This document shows positions 48,101 to 57,100 of a stretch of DNA of 64,000 bases, in pieces (the first letter of the stretch is position 1; every line of letters starts with the position of its first letter). This DNA comes from Muricea muricata (Eukaryota > Cnidaria > Anthozoa > Malacalcyonacea > Plexauridae). Location: assembly GCA_963855995.1 (NCBI GenBank), contig OY979718.1, forward strand, positions 42,467,559-42,531,558. Reading direction: 5' to 3'. The position numbers were made by a program, and so were the translations under genes. The notes beneath the pieces were generated by a model. It saw only the letters and a program-made list of their open reading frames with translations. It had not been told where the DNA came from and did no database searches.

Positions 48101-51100
48101 TGTAGGTATTTCTGTAGAATATACGTTTTGATCCATGTATAGAAACTTAAATGACGGAAACACGAGAACTTAAGAACTTTCGAAGTATGTTCATATGCGC
48201 ACTGATCTATACATATTACTGAAACTACACAGTGAATTGGGCCTCCTATGATTTGATTCAGTTTTTCTGAGTATTGAGTTGAGATAGTCTACGTCAAAAA
48301 TTGGGTCGTAAATCAAATGAAAGCTATTAAAACGTTGTATTTGCTGTAAACATTTTGTGACTTTAGGCAAAAGAAAAACAACTTAAACTTTTAAGGGATT
48401 GTTGTGAACAAATCCTGATTTCGGACCCTGGTGCAAGAATAATAATTGCGGGTGATGTTAATCATTTAAGAATCTCTGAGTTCTCTTGACAGCACAATCT
48501 GGAGCAGCTGGTTAAAAAGCCTATTAGGGGCCAAAATACGTTGGATGTGTTCTTGACCAATTACCCATATACTTGGAAATCTCCGACAATGTTTATAAGT
48601 CTTGTTAGGTCCGACCATTTAGCTATTATGGTTTCGCCTCAAACTCCTTCCAAAGCCGAGAGAGAAAATGTATTTATCAGAGATGTCAGGGAGCACCGTA
48701 AGATTGAAATGGATAAAAGACTGAAAGAATACAATTGGGCTGATGTGAACAATGCAAACGATGTTGATGAGGCAGTTTGTACTTTATCTAATGTAATTGG
48801 AAATATGTTCAATGATTGTTTTCCCCTTATTAAGGTCAGAGTCTCGTCAAAAGACCCTCCTTTCATGACGCCATTGGTAAAACATCTTTGTAAGATAAGA
48901 AATAGGCAAATAGGAAGGGGAATTAATCCGGACGTTCAGGAAAAAATTAATAAATTAATCCGAGAGAACCAGATTAGTGTTTTTCGGGGCGAAAGTAGAA
49001 AGCTCAAACGAGGGACAAAAGAATGGTGGAGAACAGTTAACAAAATCACGGGCCGAAAAACAAATAATGATAAAGTTAGTTCCGTAATCAATCCTGGACG
49101 TATAAATGAATTTTTTCAAATGATTAATACATACACGCAATATACAACACCGATTCCTGTAATAATACCCGATGGTACCCGTGTCCCTATTGTTGATGAA
49201 AATGATGTTAGAAATATCATGATGAATTTGAAGCGAACTGGACCTGGGCCTGATTGGTTGCCATATTGGTTGTGGAAAGATTTTGCACCATATCTTGCTC
49301 CTACAATTACCTGGATATCAAATTCTTCATTGGAACAGCAGAAAGTTCCTATCATCTGGAAATTAGCCAACCTTACTCCGATTCCAAAAGAACTGCCTTT
49401 CTCTGAATGTGACCAGTTAAGACATATCTCACTGACAAATATTATAATGCGACTTTTTGAAAAAACTTGTTTTTAAACAAGAAATCAGTGCTAATTTAAA
49501 ATCTATAATTGGAAAAGATCAGTTCGCGTATAGGACAGGATCAAATACCACCATGGCCATTATTGAATGCCAACATCAGTGGCTAAAATGGTTGGAAGAT
49601 GAAGAAGTCGACTTTGTTAGAGTGATCTCGTTCGATTTCAGTGAGGCTTTTGATTCGGTTCCGCATGATATTTTGTGTGAGAAGTTAAAGAGAACATGTC
49701 TTAATCCGTATATTACCAACTGGATTATAGATTTTTTAACTAATCGGAGACAACGAGTGGTTGTAGACGGAATTGAAACAGATTTTCTGGAGATTAATAG
49801 GGGTGTACCACAGGGAACAGTTATAGGACCTTTCTTATTTTCACTTATGGTTAATGACATCAGTCTTAAAGATCCTGAGAGGAATCTTTTGACTAAGTTT
49901 GCAGATGATTTAACTGTTAGTGCTCCTGTTAAAATTTCTGAAGATTCCGCCATTGAAGAAGTCAACAACATAATAGTGTGGGCGAGTGAAAATAGGATGA
50001 CCCTTAATATGTCAAAGACATGGAAAATGGTTGTGCGTGGCAGAACAAACAAACTACCTCCACCCCAAATTCTCAATATCGAGCGAAAAAGCTGGTTGAA
50101 TCTTCTGGGAATGCTCCTTCAGGACGATCCTTGTAATTGGGACATGCAAGTTGACAACCTTTTATCAAGACCTGCTAGTCGGATGTATATTCTCAGAGTG
50201 TGTAGATTGTATGGTTATACAAAGGAAAATTTAAATTTACTGTTCGAATCTCTAATTCTGTCGCTATTTTACTATGGAATTAAAGTCTGGGGATCTGCCT
50301 TACAGAATAAGTATCTACAACGCATTGATAAATTCTTTCGGCGTGCTTACAGATTTGGATACACCTTGCAAGAGTATAAAATATGGCACCTGGTTGAGGA
50401 AAGGGATAGATCATTATTCGCAAAAATAATTGTGAACAGTGATTTAGATCATATTTTATATGATCTGCTCCCCGAGAAGAAAAGCAGATACTTAAGAGAA
50501 AGAAAACATTCTTTTATCTTACCTAAAATCAAAACTGAAAGATTTAAACGTTCATTTTTAAATAGATGTCTATTTGACTATTTAATTAGATATTTTTACT
50601 CATAAATTTTTACTGTAAATATAGCGTATAAATTTATTCTGTAATTTTCTTTTTACCACTGAAATGTAAAGGCACACGTTTGTTTGCGCCTCTATTATTA
50701 AAGACTCAATAAAAATAATAATAATAACAATATTCAAACCAACAAATTTATACTCAATTCAATTCAATGAAAAATTGAATTCAATGAAATAGTCAATTCA
50801 ATAAAAAATCAATTCGTTAAATAATCAATTCGATGAAATAGTCAATTCAATAAAAAATCAATTCGTTAAATAATCAATTCAGTAAAATATCATTTCAATA
50901 AAGCGCGGTCGCTAAGCGAAATTAGCTAATTTCCTGCGAAATCCCACATTCCCGCCATTTTAGCTGTGGTTTCAACATGGCGGACGTTAACGACCGTTTG
51001 CCTCGTCATCGTTTATTCTTTCTCGACCTTGGCCATTTTGACGAATGCCAATAACATGATGTTCACTATTATAAAACAGTACGACACATGCATCTACAGC

Positions 51101-54100
51101 TTTTTCACGAAGCTCTTGAGCCCGTTGAGTTTATTAAAATAGTTGTTCGATAAACAACAAGTCGAGAATGTTCTCGTATGTGATGCAATGATTGAGACGA
51201 GAGGACAGGGCAGAGGTAGCTTTAAATACATAGACCCTTGTCCAGCCAACAACTTCACCAGTTTAAAGTCGTAAGCTCCACAGTTAACCGCTTTGGTCAA
51301 CATTCGTCGGGTGGCACGCAGGAGGGAAAGAATTCGAAATCTTCGTTGTTGAGAATGCAGTATTTCATTCAAGCTGCTGTTCCTATTCGCTCTCGCACTT
51401 CCTTTTCCCCTGAGCTTTTATTAATTTGAATTATTCCTCGCAGTAAAACACCGCCTCGGAAAATGACCACGTATTCCCGTCACTCTTCCGTACATCAACA
51501 ATTACATATTCAAAAACCTTTTGTTCTTCTGTTTTTTGGGAGGGGGGGGGGGGGTTTGTGGATTTTGCTGACGAGGGTTTGTGGATTTTGCTGAGCTTGA
51601 AGTAGCTCTCAAACCTTCCCTTCTTCCAATTCACAAAAAAGCGTCATTTGATACAGATTGGGAAATCATGGCTTGGGCACGGCTTAGCACCGAGCTGACA
51701 GTTGTTGATGTACTTGTTGCAGTAGATAGTGCCGAAGTTGTAGGTGTATCAGTTGTGGAAGTTGTAGCTGAATATTGCAGCAACAATTGGCGTGCCATAC
51801 CAGTGCAATGTCCTTTAGATTCCAGCAGAAAATCAGATTTTAGTGTAAGCTTTAAAACCCTTGCGAATAATTTAAAAGAATTCAATGAGCTTGGCTTTCT
51901 ACCTGTGCAGATTAATATGTTGAAACTAGAAGGCGATGGGATAGGGGAAAAGAAATGCTTCTGGTATAGAAGCTGTTATTCGAAATCTAATTGAACGAAG
52001 CTTCAACGTGCAAGGAAACGAAAAGTCATCGAAGAGTCTCGCTATGAAACAGAACTGTCAGGTAGAATCTCTAAATTGTCCGAACCAGATAGCTTGTATT
52101 AAAAACGATTGGAGCTACTTGGAGAGAAGTCATCATCTCGCGTTCATACTTCACGATCAAAAGACCAAATAATACTCCAGATCCCAGCTTTGGGTGCGTA
52201 CAACGATGGATGGGACGTGTATTTGGTATTCAAACAAGACGTTGGGGATGTCTTACAGGCATATACGACGCAAGTGATGGCGAAGCCATGTATCCAGCGA
52301 AAGAAGCCAGCCGAGGGTTGTTCGAAACGTTACTGACTGTTCTTCTTTTATGGAAAATTGTCAGAACGATTCTGTACCAAAGTCATTATTATCACTAATA
52401 CAAATGATTCTTTGTGGTTCAAAAACTGAGAATCAGACCACTAATCCTACGTGTCTACAAGCCAGCCTCAATATATATCAAGTATCTTCACGAATTTTGA
52501 AGTAAAATACCACTGTAATATATCAAAATCTAATGCATGTTATTTAATTTCAATAGCTCCACATTTTGAGAAGCTATTATGAATCAAATTGGATTACTTT
52601 TTTGGTATATGCAGGGTGTATCAAAAAACACTGATCTAATTCAAAATCGCTCTCGACATCGCGAAGTGGCTTGAAGTATGACGTTTTTTAGATTGCTTGG
52701 ATATAGATTGTTTGTGTACTTGGTATGGTGTAAAATAAGCCAAGTAAATCTGAAATTAATTTTTTACAACCAAGCAGGGTGAGTATATTCGAAATGTTAG
52801 TTGTTTTATTTCTTTTCTAAATTTCAAGAAATTTGCTCCAGTTTACGTCAAAACACCGAGGCGAACTTGTATTTTTTTTATAAACAGGAATCGTTTGTAT
52901 GTAAATTAGGCAAACGTATAAATAAGACGTGGTACAAAGCTGATATTACTCAAATGGAGCTTTGCACAACGTTTTGAACGGCTCAGCCGGCTCAAGCAAA
53001 TTTTCTGAAATTTTGAAAAGCAATACAACGCCAGACACCTAGTCAAAATTACTTTTAAATGATAAAGTTTCATGCGAAAGCCGTATTCAGCTTGTTGTAA
53101 AAGACGCAACGGCCGGGTTTTAAATTTTAAATTTCTTAATTTTTCTCTTTTTAAGCACCCAAACAATCTATTTCAATAAAAATACTTCGCACATTTAGGC
53201 GTTTCACGAAGTAGATAGCGATTTCAGATTTGTCCAGTTTTTTTATGCACCCAGTATGTACAATTGTCTTACCTGAGCAGATACATTACTAGCAGAACCA
53301 TGAGTCCATTCAATTTTATTGTAGTAAAATATCGTGAATGAACTTGATCCATCGGTTGCTAATGTTGCTTGAAATGTATTCTATAATGAGAAAATGAGAC
53401 GGCTTACGCCGCTGCTGACAAAAAGCTAAATAATTTTATGTATCAATCACTATATATTAATTTATAGTATTATTTATATACAGACCTGGAAACAGCACAG
53501 CTAAATGGAGTCGCGGAGCGCTTCAATCGTACACTAGTAGAAATGGGGCGGTGCTTACTTATGCAAGCAAAGCTCCCAAGAAGTATTGGGTAAGAGCCTT
53601 AGATACCGCTACGCACATCCGAAATCTCACTGTCAGCGCAAATAGCAACGAAGGAAAGAGTTCTTTCGAGCTTTTTACCAAGAAAACAGCAAGAAGAAAC
53701 CACCTCAGAGTGTTCGGCTGCACAGCGTACGTGAAGAAGAGAAACGTCAACCTACGAAAGCTCGATGCCAGACCAGTAAAGGCAAAGTAGGTTGGCTACG
53801 ACAGCAAGAGCACAGCCTACATACTACAAGATCTGACCACAAACAAATAATTAAAGAATTTAATATACTCTTTAGAGAAGACGAAATCCAACCTTTATCG
53901 TCTAAAGAAGAGCTTCATCAAGGAGACACATTTTTGAAGAGTCCCAATCTAGATCTCGATGATGATTGCTTAAATGAGCAAACCAAAGAGAAACCTGTCG
54001 GGGATGAAGTGGGGGGGGACTGAAAACAAAGTTCTCCAGCCAAATGCACCAGAACAACTACAAGATGAAGAAGAAGATATTGGAGGAGGAGAACCACTTT

Positions 54101-57100
54101 CAAGAGCAAACAGAAATAGACGAAAGATACGGGAATCCCTATACCTTCAACACAATTCAACAAAAAGAAATCGCAACAGAACCGAAAACCATGTAAAGTC
54201 AAACAAAGCCAAGCAATGAAAACAAGCAATGCAAGCAGAGGTATAGCCGCTAGAGAATAACCACAATTTGGAAGACCGAGAGACAAGAATGTTTTACCAG
54301 GAAAATGGGTATACAGAGTCAAATACGGTGCAAATGGTCAAGTGGACAAGTACAAAGCTAGATATGTGGCGAAAGAATACGCGCATGCAAGTCGAAGGGC
54401 TAGACTTCTTCGAAACGTATGCACCCACATGCAAACTGGAGACATTCAGGACCCTGTTAGCAGTTGCAGCTCAGAAAGATTTACATCTTGGGCAAATGGA
54501 TGTAAAGTCAGCGTATCTTCACTCAGCTATTGAAGAAGAAATCTACTTAGAACAACCACCAGGTTTTGTTAAACGAGGACAAAACGGAGAGACCCAAGTT
54601 TGCAAGTTAAACAAGTCTATCTATGGTCTCAAGCAAGCAGCAAAGAGTTGGTACGAAGCACTAGCAAATCTTCTTATCAGCAGTGGATTTCACCGAAGCC
54701 GCAACGATTATTGTCTCTTCGTGAGAAAAGACACCCGTGATACTTTCTCGTACGTTCTAGTATGGGTAGACCATATCATAGTAGCAGAAGCAAGCAATGA
54801 AATCATGGATGCAATCAAATCGTTACGAAAGAAGAATTTTAAGATGTCTGATCGGGAGAATTACAGTGGTTCCTGGGAATGCGAATCCTCAGATCGGAAA
54901 ACATTCTTTATGTAGTCAATCAGTTTTCAAGATTTTTTGAAAGGCCCAACACAACTCATTGGCACGCAGCAAAACACGTTCTTAGATATCTGAAAGGCAC
55001 AATCAATCTACGATTGACTTTCGCCAAGAGCTCAAGTATAATGAAGCTAGTCGGTGATGCAGATGCAGACTGAAGCGGCGATCTAGACGATCGAAAGTAT
55101 ATAACGGCTAAATAGTAGTATTTCAAATTTCAAGGAAATGGTGCAGCAATAAGTTGGGAAGTACAGTCAAGAAGTTACACTTTATCAGAAAAAGAGTCAA
55201 AAACGGAGAAGTAGGAATTCACTATACTTCAACGGAGGACATGACAGCGCATATATCAACCAAGTCTCGTATTAAAGTCGAGAAACATCGTCATGTATTA
55301 CTAGGAAACTGAAACCTTAGAAGAAAGCAGCATAGACATACAGAGTTGAGTCTGAGTGGGGGTGTTGATATACGGACATCACTATGGATATAAATTGGAA
55401 CAAGTGTTGACATCAGGGTATATAAAGTAGCAAGATACGTAATGCTATAAGCGGACACGTGATCGAACGTTCATTGTACGTACGTTGTTGCTTTTATACG
55501 AAAGAGGTTTTTTTTTGTACGTTTAATTATATTCTTCAAAAAACACGTATAATCCATTAAAGTTAACAGCATCATTTAGTGCGCTCGAATATTAATTCTT
55601 TTTTGTGTCTTTAATGAGTTTATTCACAGCATTTCGTGATTTTTTACATGCAACAAACATGTTTTCAGACCCAGTTTTAATTGCTTTCTTTAGAAAATCT
55701 GTATGATAAATCTTTTAATATCATTGGTTATCCAAGGAGTGTATTCGCTCTTAACCTTCCTCGTAATTTGAAGTGCATGAACGTCAGGAACGAGCAAACA
55801 TTTTGTTTTAAAATCTTCCCAGAGTGCATCTGGGTTATTATAATTTACTCCATATTGCATAATATCCCGAAGCTCTGTAAGAAACGTATTATTGTAATAA
55901 TGTTTAAATCGGCGCGAGCGGATAACTTTTGGTTCATTACGTGAAATGGATATTTTTCGACAAACGTAGATTAAACTGCGATCACTTATGCCAAGGTGAT
56001 CCACACCCGACATCGTGATCAATTCTGGTTTATTACAAAACGCAAGATCAATCAGTGTCCTAGAGGTTGCCGTTAGCCGGGTGGGTTCCCCAATCATTTG
56101 TTCAAATTGATAAGTACTTTCTAAAGTAGCCATCTAACCGTATGGGGTGCAGCATTATTAATGACTAACTTGCTTCAATCACAATTACAGTCTCCCACTA
56201 GAAAAGATTATCTGTTGTCTAAGTCCGTATCTCAAATGCAATTTTCATACCAGTCAAAACATTCAATAGAAGCATCTAATGGGCGATACCAGGCATTAAC
56301 AAAAAATAATTTTGCCTTTGGAGGACAGATCTCAATCGTGATTGTTTCAAGTTTTTCATTCATTAAATCATTTCTTATTTTATAATCAATTTCTTTTCTA
56401 ATATATAACGCAACTCCACCACCACTTCGGTTTCTGTCCTTTCTAACCATATCATAGCAACTTACGTTGATTTCATCATTAGATATTGAACTATCAAGCA
56501 TTGTCTCGTTTATACTTAGTGTATTGTACTTTTGATTAGATAAATGAATTCTTAACTGTTCTAAATTTTTTACTAAGCTTCTTATATTAAGGTGGCCGAT
56601 TTTAAAGCCTTTCATTTTCTTAACTGGGTGATATGCATTTGAGTTTATTTCATTTGAATTTGCGGAATAATTATTGTGAGAGATATTCTTGGTAGCGGAT
56701 TTACTTCAATTACTCGAGTCTCGGGAATGTTATTTACAGGCAGTGGCGTAGCCAGCGTCGATAATTGGAGGGGCGAATATTCATGTATGATGTTTTGCAT
56801 CATTAATTTCTTTTGAAATCGATTGTTTTTAAGGTCTGTGAACACAAATATATGAATATTCGCCCCTCCAATTATCGAAGCTGGCTACGCCACTGTTTAC
56901 AGGTCAGAACCCGGATGACCCTTTTTGTAATTAAAACAGTACATGTATAACGACATACATAATTAGCTTTATACTTACATTAAGGGGTCCATCACCAGGA
57001 TATGCGGGAACATTTAACCAAGTAACAATCAAAGCCCACCTTGCTGAAAACAACCTTTGACGAACAAAATATTTCCGTACTTCCTGAGAAACCCGTGAAA

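Larger units (their letters stand above)
48366..50730 (+). mobile_element. 5'-truncated LINE with (AAT)n tail
   Basis: It starts inside the endonuclease (ARIIIAGDVNHLRISEFS), continues through the linker, RT and C-terminal region, and ends with AATAAAAATAATAATAATAA at 50709-50728. One frameshift (about 49465) separates two long frames, so it is the least decayed LINE in the window. RT motifs differ from the CR1-like copies (GVPQGTVIGPFLFSLMVND, KFADDLTV). Confidence 0.9.
28358..53272 (-). other. 24.9-kb intron inside the NIDO domain
   Basis: Bounded by the donor GTAAG (53272) and the acceptor CTTCTAG (28358). It contains the PLE relic, the gypsy element with nested LINE, the split PLE with its DNA-transposon nest, minisatellites, a LINE and a MITE, all annotated separately. 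Confidence 0.8.
53480..55570 (+). mobile_element. Ty1/copia LTR retrotransposon remnant
   Basis: Plus-strand order is integrase, RT, RNase H (the Pseudoviridae order), then a purine tract and probable 3' LTR. The 5' part (LTR, gag, protease, most of integrase) is absent, and there is a deletion between RT and RNase H near 54890. It sits in the intron between the first two NIDO exons. Confidence 0.88.

Noticed and set aside
50979..51060. Plus-strand ATG with MADVNDRLPRHRLFF, a possible gene start
   Set aside because: The frame stops after about 25 codons and has no clear donor.
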